This document shows, piece by piece, positions 8,785-16,684 of a stretch of DNA of 44,768 nt. Both the position numbers and the translations under genes were made by a program. How positions within the stretch are numbered: the first letter of the stretch is position 1; every line of letters starts with the position of its first letter. Under the pieces are notes generated by a model. That model was not told the DNA's origin, searched no databases, and saw only the letters and a list, made by a program, of their open reading frames with translations. Source of the stretch: Bacteroidales bacterium UBA1800 (GTDB taxonomy: Bacteria; Bacteroidota; Bacteroidia; Bacteroidales; VadinHA17); assembly GCA_002319915.1 (NCBI GenBank), contig DCFQ01000046.1:1-44768 (forward strand), read 5' to 3'.

Positions 8785-10029
8785 CTATTTGAAGCTGTTC
8801 TGAATCTCTGAAAGAGAGACCCCCAGGACCTTTACAGCTACAGAGTTCAGGAGTTTTTTATCGCCCGTAAGGTGGATGGTCACTTGGCTTTGAACGATGC
8901 TTCCCCCGGGTTTGAGCATCGCTGCCGGGGATGATGCTTCCAGCTCGTAAAACGGACCCATCTGTGATCCGTCGGCCAGCGGCCCGTCGTTGTATGCATT
9001 CATTGCATCTCCCGAATACGGGTTTTTCTGGATCTCCCACGCGGAATTCACATATTCTGCCTTGCCCTCAGGCATCCTGCATACCAGCAGGGTGAGTATG
9101 TTGTTCCTGGCATCATAGCTGCCCATTGTTCCGGTAGCCCTGAGCGGCGGAATCCCGATCTTCCCGCGGCTTTTGCCGTCAGCCCTGAAAAAGGCGACGT
9201 TGCCCTTTATCCTGAGCCTTTCGGTGGATATCTTCCCGAAATAGTTGTCATTTACCGGGACACCGAGTGCCGATTCATCGCCTGCCTTGAAGGGGGCGGC
9301 AATGACGACGGAAGGTGAAGGGTTGAACATTCCGAGCATCCAGATTGAAAGAAGCCCTGTCTCCTTTTCCCATTCCCTTTCACCCAGATTGACCAGCTTG
9401 TTTTCGGACCTGTAAGCCACTGCATTGAGGCCTTGCGCATTGATCCCTGCCTGGCTGAGAAGTTCCCCTGGGGTCAAAAGTGCGACCTTTCTCTCCAAAC
9501 CCAGGTTGAACTGAGTTCCGCTGTAATTTTCAATTGTGACCTTGTGCGAAAATGTCACAGTCGATTCAGACTGGCCGGTAACATCCCAGGTATCGGTGTC
9601 GATGAATGCAGGTGTCTGCCACTTGTCGTAAACGAATGGGTCCCCCTTTTTGAAGAAGATGGAGAACTGGCCTCCTTCAGGCCCGAGCCACATCCTTTCC
9701 TCTCCCCCGAAAGCATTGATATGCGGCAATATCTTTCCGGCCGAAATAAGGTTCCTGTTGATCCAGCCGAAGCTAAATCCGGGTTCACCTTCAGCGCTGC
9801 TCGTCATGACCCTTCCCTGCCAAGCAGGCACAAGGGCAACGAGGGCGCTCCCATTCCGGAGTTCGACAACCCTGACATGCTTTTTGAGGAAATTTACATT
9901 GTACCCATACTGATCGGTAGTGTCCGGTTTCATAGTGTCTTTGTTTTGGTTCTGATCAGGTTTCCTGTTCCGCGTAAGCGCGAATGTGGCAATTAATGCC
10001 ACTGCTACTGCAATGATGATCCTGTTCAT
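8785..10029 (-). CDS. Exported DUF6786-like protein (mutarotase-type fold suspected)
   Basis: 414 residues. The N-terminus MNRIIIAVAVALIATFAL is a signal peptide or single membrane anchor, followed by a polar linker (RKPDQNQNKDTMKPDTTDQ), so the protein acts outside the cytoplasm. The conserved core includes GFSFGWINRNL and FGGEERMWLGPEGGQFS, which I recall from a Bacteroidota family named DUF6786; the beta-rich pattern is reminiscent of galactose-mutarotase folds. That family name is from memory and untested. The biochemical role is unknown; a carbohydrate-binding or epimerase-like function is only an inference. It is a single gene, convergent with the M3 peptidase and divergent from the RlmN-like gene. 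Confidence 0.75.
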   Translation of the reverse strand: MNRIIIAVAVALIATFALTRNRKPDQNQNKDTMKPDTTDQYGYNVNFLKKHVRVVELRNGSALVALVPAWQGRVMTSSAEGEPGFSFGWINRNLISAGKILPHINAFGGEERMWLGPEGGQFSIFFKKGDPFVYDKWQTPAFIDTDTWDVTGQSESTVTFSHKVTIENYSGTQFNLGLERKVALLTPGELLSQAGINAQGLNAVAYRSENKLVNLGEREWEKETGLLSIWMLGMFNPSPSVVIAAPFKAGDESALGVPVNDNYFGKISTERLRIKGNVAFFRADGKSRGKIGIPPLRATGTMGSYDARNNILTLLVCRMPEGKAEYVNSAWEIQKNPYSGDAMNAYNDGPLADGSQMGPFYELEASSPAAMLKPGGSIVQSQVTIHLTGDKKLLNSVAVKVLGVSLSEIQNSFK

Positions 10030-10142
10030 GATTTGTGGTTACTGCTAATTCAGGCATGAAGTTACAATGAATTGTATATCACCGTTGCAGAAACGGGAAT
10101 TATTTTGAGGGGGATCCCGGGGAAGAACCTAAGAAGAACTTA

Positions 10143-10170
10143 CACTGAGTGACACGGAGAAGGCACGGAG
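10143..10170 (+). repeat. Half-element of the CACGGAG intergenic repeat family
   Basis: Units CACTGAG (10143), CACGGAG (10153) and CACGGAG (10164) are spaced 10 and 11 bp apart and preceded by AGAACTTA, as in the element at 16626. There is no matching right arm, so it is a half or decayed copy. It lies just upstream of the RlmN-like gene's promoter box. Confidence 0.6.
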
Positions 10171-10182
10171 GTTAATTTGTTT

Positions 10183-10190
10183 TACCTTTG
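10183..10190 (+). promoter_or_regulatory. Candidate -7 box (TACCTTTG) for the RlmN-like gene
   Basis: Exact TAnnTTTG match, 18 nt before the ATG at 10209. It overlaps an upstream in-frame TTG at 10188, which would therefore lie inside the promoter. This is the main reason for choosing the ATG as the start. Confidence 0.45.
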
Positions 10191-10208
10191 CAGTTTATTC
10201 ATATTGGT

Positions 10209-11258
10209 ATGAGCATTGAGAGTCTGTGCGGACTCACCCCTGACGAGATCCTTGCCTTGATCGCTCCTGAGGAAGCCACGATGCGTCATGCCGTATCGGT
10301 CGCAAATTCTATTTACAAAAAAAGGCTGGCATCTCTGCGGGAGTTCCCGGGTATTCCCAAAAGCCTCAGGGAACGCCTCGGGACGGTTGCCGGAAGCGGT
10401 CTTTTCCCGCCCATCCGCACTGTGCTGTCGGATGACGGCTCCGTCAAATTCCTGTTCCGGAATGAACCGGGACAGCTGTACGAAACTGTTTTTATACCCG
10501 AGGGCAAAAGGCAAACGGTCTGCATCTCAACACAATCGGGCTGCAGGATGGGATGCCCGTTCTGTGCAACCGGGAAGTACGGCTTTTTCGGTAACCTCAC
10601 TGCAAGGGACATGATCAACCAGGTAATCAGCCTTCCTATGGCCGGGCAGATAACACATGTCGTCTTCATGGGAATGGGGGAGCCGATGGATAACCTGGGA
10701 AATGTTCTGAAGGCCTGCAGGATACTGACTGCCGAATGGGGACTGACAATTGCAGTGAAGAATGTCACCGTGTCGACCGTCGGGGTTGAGGCTTCAGCAA
10801 GGGAATTCCTCGAGACATCGCCTTATAACTTTTCCCTCAGCCTCTTTTCTCCCTTCCCGGAGGAGCGGATCAGGTTTGTCGCAGCGGAACGGAAAAACCC
10901 GGCTCACAGGATCATCGACCTCATGAAGCAGCATTCGGGGGAGAGGAAGAGGCGGATGACCATAGCTTATGTGATGGTAAAGGGAATCAATGACTCAGAC
11001 CGTCATCTTGAGGCACTGAAGCACCTTGCAGGAAATTCCGGGATCAGGGTCAATCTTCTGCCTTACCATCCGCTTCCCGGTGATTTGAATGAATCATCAC
11101 CTCCTGACCTGATGCAGCATTTCAAGCATAACCTCATGATCTCCGGGATCTCCGCCTCGGTACGCAGGTCGAGGGGCGCGGACATTTCTGCAGCATGCGG
11201 CCTTCTTGCTTCTGGGCTGGCGGAGATATCAACTCCCGGCCAGGCTAAGCAGGTCTGA
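10209..11258 (+). CDS. Divergent RlmN-like radical SAM methyltransferase
   Basis: 349 residues from the ATG at 10209. It has the radical-SAM motif CRMGCPFC (Cys112, Cys116, Cys119 for the 4Fe-4S cluster), the upstream Cys105 and the C-terminal Cys330 (ADISAACGLLA) that match the two catalytic cysteines of RlmN, and the AdoMet motif MGMGEPMDN. RlmN methylates C2 of A2503 in 23S rRNA and of A37 in some tRNAs. This copy departs from the usual pattern. The SLHAP motif reads SLFSP (Phe213 for His), and the conserved Asn in the NLIPxNP motif is His287 (LLPYHPLPG). It may be a paralog with altered function rather than the housekeeping enzyme, so no gene symbol is assigned. Its end overlaps the convergent GNAT gene by 14 nt. 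Confidence 0.85.
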   Translation: MSIESLCGLTPDEILALIAPEEATMRHAVSVANSIYKKRLASLREFPGIPKSLRERLGTVAGSGLFPPIRTVLSDDGSVKFLFRNEPGQLYETVFIPEGKRQTVCISTQSGCRMGCPFCATGKYGFFGNLTARDMINQVISLPMAGQITHVVFMGMGEPMDNLGNVLKACRILTAEWGLTIAVKNVTVSTVGVEASAREFLETSPYNFSLSLFSPFPEERIRFVAAERKNPAHRIIDLMKQHSGERKRRMTIAYVMVKGINDSDRHLEALKHLAGNSGIRVNLLPYHPLPGDLNESSPPDLMQHFKHNLMISGISASVRRSRGADISAACGLLASGLAEISTPGQAKQV

Positions 11259-11769
11259 TCAGCTGGAAGATATGTTCATCAATAAACCCGTCTGCCGTCC
11301 TTACCCACTCTTTCTTGACACCTGCCTCAACAAACCCCTGTTTCCTGAAGAGTTCCATGCTTTCGCAGTTGTCAGCCAGGATATTGCAGAACAGCTGGTG
11401 AAGCTGCAGTGTGCGGAAACAGTAATCAATAAGGCACTTAAGCGCCATCGAAGCATAGCCTTTTCTCCGGTAGGCATCATTGGCTATTAATATGCCGATT
11501 CCGGCCCTGCCATGGAAGGGGTCAAAATCAAAGATATCGATTGTGCCAATGGTAACATTCTCATGGATCTGATCGATCATCAGCCTCAGCTGACCTGTTT
11601 CGTAGATGCCGCGGTGTGAATTCTCGAGGTACTGCCGGAGGGTATATTTAGAGAATGGAGTGACCGTATTGCTCACTGCCCAGTTCGCTTCATCATTCTC
11701 CCATTCGTAAAGCAGACCGAGGTCCTCAGGCTCCGGAGCCCGAAGCCTGATATCAAGGTAGTTAAGCAT
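11245..11769 (-). CDS. GNAT family N-acetyltransferase (RimJ/RimL/SpeG-like)
   Basis: 174 residues, a single GNAT domain. The N-terminus IRLRAPEPEDLGLLYEWEND is typical of RimJ/RimL-like acetyltransferases. The acetyl-CoA pyrophosphate loop is NDAYRRKGYASMAL (about residues 94-107), and NCESMELFRKQGFVEAG is the usual C-terminal motif. Such enzymes move acetyl from acetyl-CoA to amines, either protein N-termini or polyamines; the acceptor cannot be told from sequence. It starts 23 nt downstream of the PorE-like gene's stop and may be co-transcribed with it. Its 3' end overlaps the RlmN-like gene tail to tail by 14 nt. Confidence 0.88.
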   Translation of the reverse strand: MLNYLDIRLRAPEPEDLGLLYEWENDEANWAVSNTVTPFSKYTLRQYLENSHRGIYETGQLRLMIDQIHENVTIGTIDIFDFDPFHGRAGIGILIANDAYRRKGYASMALKCLIDYCFRTLQLHQLFCNILADNCESMELFRKQGFVEAGVKKEWVRTADGFIDEHIFQLIRPA

Positions 11770-11792
11770 AGCTGGCCAATAGAATTAGGTTT

Positions 11793-14291
11793 TCAGAGTG
11801 TAAAGACCTCCTTAACGAAAGCATCATCAAAGTCCTTTCTGACACCCTTCAGCGCATTCTTTGCTTTTTCAATTGAGCTGTACTCACCGTAATAGTACCT
11901 GTAATAGCCATCAGAAAGAACCTCACGGACACCATCATATCCCCTGAATGTCCTGTCGACATCGATCGGTCCTCTTGCCGCTTTCAGCTGGATCGTTATG
12001 ATCCTTGTACCCTGAAGTGCCGCCTCACCCTGTTTTTCATTGATGGAAGGGGTCTCTTTCTCGAGGTCATACTCATTCACAATATATGCATCCTTGAAGC
12101 CCTTTTCCCTCGAATACTGGATGTACTTAAGGGCATCCTCCCTGTTATAGAACATTCCGAGAGTGTAGATATAGGCACTGTCAGTCTTGACTGTCCTGAT
12201 AAATAGATAATCATCCTTTATAAGGCCCTTGAAATAGGCAGGCGGCAGGATCCTGTCCGACTTGACGAGCACCACGCTGTACTTGATCGCGGATGGCTGG
12301 CGCAGATATTCCGGTGTATAGGTTTCGTGCCTGATAATCACGCCTGATCCCGGGTCAACAATGCCGAATGTAACCCTGCGGTTATACTTCCTTCCTTCCG
12401 GGTTGTCGGATCCATCGGGATTAGTGTTCATTGCAGCAAAATGAGACTCTCCGAATGCCTTCTTAACGAACAGCGTCGATTCGATCCCACCTTCCGTAAG
12501 ATAATTGATGACGGACTGTGCACGCTTATCAGCCAGTTTCCTGTTGTATTCCGGTGTACCCTTCGAATCGGTATATCCTGCAACCTCCACGGTAAGGCCG
12601 GGATTCTCGATGAGTATGTTCCTGATCTCGGCGAGGTTTTGCTTTGCTTCGTCAGTCACCTTGTAGCTGTCATAATCAAACAGGACATTTTTTATTGAAA
12701 GGAAGGCCCCCGAAGCGACCTTCTCAGGTCTAAGTATCGGGTTCACCGGGAGCACCTTCCCTGCATAATACAAGGGAAGACTGAGGTTGATTGTGTCAGT
12801 GGAATAGCTGTCGTGGCTTACAAGCACCTGGTAGTCACCCGGTTTAATATCAAACTTGAACGACCCGTCTGCTCCGACCGGGATCTTCTGGCTCAATGTG
12901 CCGGTTTTCAGGTTCCTGACCGTTATAAGAGCCATTTCAGGATTCACTGCCATGCCGTCGGCCAGCTTAATAATGCCGGATGCGGTGGTGATTTCATCAG
13001 CCGGGTCGACTGCAACAATTGCGTAAATATTCCTTGAATCCGTGTTCTTATCGATACGGCTCGCAATGAATCCCGGGGCCCCGTTGTTGAGTATGAAGTC
13101 CTTGTTGTCGAGGACGTCGTTAAATGCGTAGGGCATTCCCACCGGTTGGGTCCACAAGCCGTTCTTGTTTATCGACCTGAATATGTCGGAGCCGCCCATG
13201 CTGGTGTGCCCTGTGGAACTGAAGATCAGGGCATCATTATTGACATCATAGTAGGGAGTATCCTCATCATACGGAGTATTAATGACATTCCCCAGGTTAA
13301 TGGCTTTCCCCCAGTTTCCGTCAGGTGTCCTCTGCGATTCCCATATGTCGAGCTCACCCTCGCCGCCGGGCCGGTTACTTGAAAAGAAAATATTTTTGCC
13401 GTCAGGGGTTATGAATCCGAAGGATTCCCAGTAAATCGAATTGACGTTTTTCCCGACACTCTTAATCCTTGACCATGTAGTGTCGGTCCTGGTGCTATAA
13501 TACAGATTGCCGTCCCCGCCGTCATCCATATAGAGGATGAGCATCTTCCCGTCGCCCGTTATCGAATTTGTATAGAATCTGTCAAATCCTCCAAGCTCCT
13601 TTGTGATGTTTGAGGGATACTGCCAGCTTTTGTTCTTATAGGAACAGTAGACCTGCGTCACATTGCCTTTCTTTACCAGGAACACAAATACAGAGTCATT
13701 TCTGGCCAGTACCGGGTAACATGCTCCAGGGAATTCCGCGAGCCAGGGTGCAAAAAGATCGGAGACGATCCTTAAAGGTTTCTTCTTCATCTCCATTGCA
13801 TATTTGCAGTCCCTGATCTGCAGATCCAGGAACTCCTGCTGGGTTGTCTGATCAGGGGTAAGTTCCTTACGGAGGCTTGTATAGAGCGACAGGGCTTTAT
13901 CGAGGCTGTCATTGCGGTGATATGCAATTGCAAGGTAAAGTATCACATTGTTTGGCGCCTTATCGCCGGTCTGGACATAAGAGGCTGCAGTCGGGGCATA
14001 GTTCTTTGATGCTTTTTTCAGAAGGTCCAGGGCTTCTGTTTTCCTATCATCAATATTCAGGTAGCAGATCCCGAGCTTTGCCGCAAGGTTGCAATTGTCG
14101 GGATGGGCCTTGTACAGGGGTTCATATAATGAAGCTGCCATCTCATAGTTCTCATCATAATAAAAGTAATTGTCGGCATTATGAAATTCCCTGGTAAATT
14201 CCTTGTCTGCTTCCTGTGCCAAGAGTGCAAAGCACCCAAGACCCAGCCATGAAGCGATAAGGATCCTTTTAAATGAGCAGATGAGTTTCAT
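11793..14291 (-). CDS. PorE-like OmpA-family protein with TPR, PD40 propeller, CRD, OmpA and two SPOR-like repeats
   Basis: 832 residues with an N-terminal signal peptide (SWLGLGCFALLAQ; a lipobox at LGLGC is possible but atypical). TPR-like helices span ~30-170 (YEPLYKAHPDN, AAKLGICYLN). A PD40/WD40-like propeller spans ~190-415 (FITPDGKNIFFSSNRPGG, ALIFSSTGHTSMGGSDIF). A carboxypeptidase-regulatory-like domain follows at ~435-510. An OmpA-type peptidoglycan-binding domain spans ~528-642 (LFDYDSYKV, AGYTDSKGTPEYNRKLADKRA with the conserved Asp and Arg). The tail holds two SPOR-like repeats (~672-745 and ~760-832). TPR-propeller-CRD-OmpA is the architecture of the T9SS protein PorE; the SPOR tail is extra. 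The likely job is to anchor an outer-membrane complex to peptidoglycan. The paralog at 14361-16547 lies upstream on the same strand. Confidence 0.85.
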   Translation of the reverse strand: MKLICSFKRILIASWLGLGCFALLAQEADKEFTREFHNADNYFYYDENYEMAASLYEPLYKAHPDNCNLAAKLGICYLNIDDRKTEALDLLKKASKNYAPTAASYVQTGDKAPNNVILYLAIAYHRNDSLDKALSLYTSLRKELTPDQTTQQEFLDLQIRDCKYAMEMKKKPLRIVSDLFAPWLAEFPGACYPVLARNDSVFVFLVKKGNVTQVYCSYKNKSWQYPSNITKELGGFDRFYTNSITGDGKMLILYMDDGGDGNLYYSTRTDTTWSRIKSVGKNVNSIYWESFGFITPDGKNIFFSSNRPGGEGELDIWESQRTPDGNWGKAINLGNVINTPYDEDTPYYDVNNDALIFSSTGHTSMGGSDIFRSINKNGLWTQPVGMPYAFNDVLDNKDFILNNGAPGFIASRIDKNTDSRNIYAIVAVDPADEITTASGIIKLADGMAVNPEMALITVRNLKTGTLSQKIPVGADGSFKFDIKPGDYQVLVSHDSYSTDTINLSLPLYYAGKVLPVNPILRPEKVASGAFLSIKNVLFDYDSYKVTDEAKQNLAEIRNILIENPGLTVEVAGYTDSKGTPEYNRKLADKRAQSVINYLTEGGIESTLFVKKAFGESHFAAMNTNPDGSDNPEGRKYNRRVTFGIVDPGSGVIIRHETYTPEYLRQPSAIKYSVVLVKSDRILPPAYFKGLIKDDYLFIRTVKTDSAYIYTLGMFYNREDALKYIQYSREKGFKDAYIVNEYDLEKETPSINEKQGEAALQGTRIITIQLKAARGPIDVDRTFRGYDGVREVLSDGYYRYYYGEYSSIEKAKNALKGVRKDFDDAFVKEVFTL

Positions 14292-14360
14292 TATTTAAAT
14301 TTATTAGTTAGATTCTTTAGCCCAATGATCAGGTCATTTCAGCACACTCTGAATGACCCG

Positions 14361-16547
14361 TCACTTATTCTTGATCAGCGAGCCTATCTCCCTTACAAAG
14401 GCATCGCTGAACTGTTTGAACTCAGGACGTGAAATGGCTGAACGTGCTTCTTCAATGCTGGTGTACCTGCCATACAGGTAATGGTACATTCCGTCAACCT
14501 CCTTTGTTTCCCTTATTCCCCTGATCCCCGGGAAAGTGGATGCGATATCCACCTGGGCCTTCGATGCTTTCAGCTGAATTGAAAAGTAGGTCAGTGTTTT
14601 TACAGGTGCCTCGCTGCTCAGTTTCATGACTTTCTTCACAAAGAGATCATCCGGATACCCTTTTGCGATCAGTTCAGCCTTATGGCCATATGCATCATTC
14701 TTCACCTTGAACACTCCGGTGGTATACCTGTAAAAGCGGTCATTGTCGTTATAAAACACCCTTATGTCGGAGACGTATTTGAAATAACTGATATCTACCG
14801 GGTTATACAATGCCATAACCTGGACGGTATAATAAAGGATAGATGTATCCTGTACATCGTTGTCGGTAACATCGATAACCTTCATGTTCCTGATCAGGAT
14901 ACTTGAATCGATCGATGGCACAACAGGGATGTTGGAAAGGTCCAGTTTGGCATAGGCGGGTGCTCCGGTTCTTTTTTCGAGAAGTACGTCCCGGAGCCGG
15001 ATGGCCCTTGCCGTATCGGCTTCAATAGCGGATGTGTCGATGTATTCGGTCATATATCCCGGTGCTGTATAGGCAAGCCTGAAAACACCCGGGGTTACGT
15101 AGAAACTGTACAGGCCCGATTCCTTTTCAGGATACTGAGTATCGAGGGTATCTCCTGATTTCCTGTCGAGTACATAGATCGGGTTCTTTTCCCCGAATGT
15201 GACAACTGTGTCCTTAAGACCGTATTTCCCGGTCAATTCGACAAGCTGGCCGGTATTTGCCAGCGCAACATAAAAGATCTCCTTCTTCTTATAGCCGGTC
15301 GTCATGGAATAGAACCCGTTCTTTTCATTGTTAAATGGCTGAAAGAACTTGTCGTCATCCGTCGAGTTAAGCGGATATCCCAGGTTTTCAACGGGTCCGG
15401 GACTTCCACCGGAAAGCTTTACCCTGAAAATATCGAAGCCGCCCATTGTATTATGTCCTTCAGAAGAAAGGTACAGGATCGAGTCGTTCCTGGTGATGAA
15501 AGGATCATCTTCGTTGAAAGGCGAGTTGACAGAGTTACCAAGGTTTACCGCCGGGCCCCAGTCACCCGCCTGATCCTTCTCCGAAACATAGATATCCAGT
15601 CCGCCGCTGCCGCCTTCCCTGTTGCTCGTGAAATAGAGCTTTTTCCCGTCGTACGACACCGAAGCATGGGATTCGTAATACTTTGTATTGATATTCCTGT
15701 TTAGCTTTTTGATCTGGCTCCATTTATCGTCCTTAAACTCCGAGGAGTAGATATTCCCGTCATAATTATCCGTTTTATAGAGGAACAGAAGAGTGCCGTC
15801 GCTGTTGAGTGAGCTCGACGAACAGTCCTCCCCGCATGAGAGCTCGGAATTGATCTCGATCGGCATCTGCCAGGCGCCGTTTATCTTCCTCGAGAACATG
15901 ATCGCATTGTTGAGGCCCCTTCTTTCAGTGTAGACTATTGTATTTCCGTCGAAGCTCACTGCCGGATTCTCATTGACCGACCCCTGGTTGATCTTGTTGC
16001 CAAGATTCCGCTTGCTGAAAGGTGTGGGATTCTTCCTGTAATCGATTGCCAGTTGGCAGGCGCTTATCTCCTGGTCAATATAGGGGAGGTTCTTCATGCT
16101 TCCCTTCTCCTTCACTTCATCAGCGAGACGCTTGAAAGCCTGAAAGGTAGTCAGCGCTTTGTCAAGCTCGTTGTTTATCATGTATGCTTTCCCGAGAAAG
16201 AAGTAGGAATCGAGGGGCGCCCGTTTCTCCCTGAAGGAAGCCGGGTTGGCATCATAGCTCGAGTGCTTTACTGCCGATTCCAGGTATGGGATCGATTTGC
16301 CCTTTTCCCCCGGAATGTTGAGATAGCATGTCCCTATCTTGTACTGGATGTTGTAGTTATCAGGCCTTTCAAGCAGGAGATAAAGAGGATTTGCCAGGTC
16401 ATATTCCTCGTAGAGGCTGCATGATTCGGCCTCGGCGAAGATCTTTTTCATGTCGTCTTTCGACTGAGAGAGGGCATTATAGGGAAATGACAACAGAAAA
16501 ACCAGTTGCAAAAGAAAGGTCAACAATATTGCCCTGTCCCTGATCAT
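14361..16547 (-). CDS. PorE-like paralog without OmpA domain (TPR, PD40 propeller, CRD-like, two SPOR-like repeats)
   Basis: 728 residues. A signal peptide (LLTFLLQLVFLLSFPYNALSQ) is followed by TPR-like helices (~30-170) and a PD40 propeller at ~190-410 (AVSFDGNTIVYTERR, SVSYDGKKLYFTSNREGG, LYLSSEGHNTMGGFDIF). A beta-rich CRD-like domain lies at ~437-520. Two SPOR-like repeats finish the protein at ~569-642 (YTVQVMALYNP, YTTGVFKVKNDA) and ~649-725 (YFSIQLKASKAQVDI, YGRYTSIEEARSA). It is clearly related to its downstream neighbour, but the OmpA domain between CRD and SPOR is absent. SPOR domains usually bind glycan strands lacking stem peptides, so it could still contact peptidoglycan. The two genes are 69 bp apart on one strand and likely arose by duplication. 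Confidence 0.8.
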   Translation of the reverse strand: MIRDRAILLTFLLQLVFLLSFPYNALSQSKDDMKKIFAEAESCSLYEEYDLANPLYLLLERPDNYNIQYKIGTCYLNIPGEKGKSIPYLESAVKHSSYDANPASFREKRAPLDSYFFLGKAYMINNELDKALTTFQAFKRLADEVKEKGSMKNLPYIDQEISACQLAIDYRKNPTPFSKRNLGNKINQGSVNENPAVSFDGNTIVYTERRGLNNAIMFSRKINGAWQMPIEINSELSCGEDCSSSSLNSDGTLLFLYKTDNYDGNIYSSEFKDDKWSQIKKLNRNINTKYYESHASVSYDGKKLYFTSNREGGSGGLDIYVSEKDQAGDWGPAVNLGNSVNSPFNEDDPFITRNDSILYLSSEGHNTMGGFDIFRVKLSGGSPGPVENLGYPLNSTDDDKFFQPFNNEKNGFYSMTTGYKKKEIFYVALANTGQLVELTGKYGLKDTVVTFGEKNPIYVLDRKSGDTLDTQYPEKESGLYSFYVTPGVFRLAYTAPGYMTEYIDTSAIEADTARAIRLRDVLLEKRTGAPAYAKLDLSNIPVVPSIDSSILIRNMKVIDVTDNDVQDTSILYYTVQVMALYNPVDISYFKYVSDIRVFYNDNDRFYRYTTGVFKVKNDAYGHKAELIAKGYPDDLFVKKVMKLSSEAPVKTLTYFSIQLKASKAQVDIASTFPGIRGIRETKEVDGMYHYLYGRYTSIEEARSAISRPEFKQFSDAFVREIGSLIKNK

Positions 16548-16552
16548 TATAA

Positions 16553-16560
16553 CAAATATA
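16553..16560 (-). promoter_or_regulatory. Candidate -7 box (TATATTTG, minus strand) for the PorE-like pair
   Basis: Exact TAnnTTTG on the minus strand, with only 5 nt between it and the ATG at 16547. Transcription would begin at or near the start codon, so the mRNA may be leaderless. No -33 TTTG is seen. Confidence 0.4.
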
Positions 16561-16625
16561 ACAATTTTGGTAAATTGTATCAGGGATTGGTTTTATTTTT
16601 CTGTGATGGAAGAGGGAAGAACTTA

Positions 16626-16669
16626 CGCAGAGACCACGGAGAAGACACGGAGACTTCGTGATCTCCGTG
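16626..16669. repeat. CACGGAG-family intergenic repeat with hairpin
   Basis: Units CGCAGAG (16626), CACGGAG (16635) and CACGGAG (16646) are spaced 9 and 11 bp apart. The last forms an 8-bp perfect stem (16646-16653 with 16662-16669). The flanking ACTTACG and CAAGT continue a weaker pairing outward. It lies between the E2 gene's stop (16685) and the start of the PorE-like paralog (16547), on the promoter side of the latter. Confidence 0.7.
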
Positions 16670-16684
16670 CAAGTTATTCAGATT

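Noticed and set aside
9433..9996. Plus-strand open frame of 187 codons opposite the DUF6786-like gene
   Set aside because: It is antisense to a coherent exported protein. The translated product shows no recognisable motif or signal.
10188..10208. TTG at 10188 as the RlmN-like gene start
   Set aside because: The TTG is part of a TACCTTTG promoter box, so it would lie upstream of the predicted transcript start.
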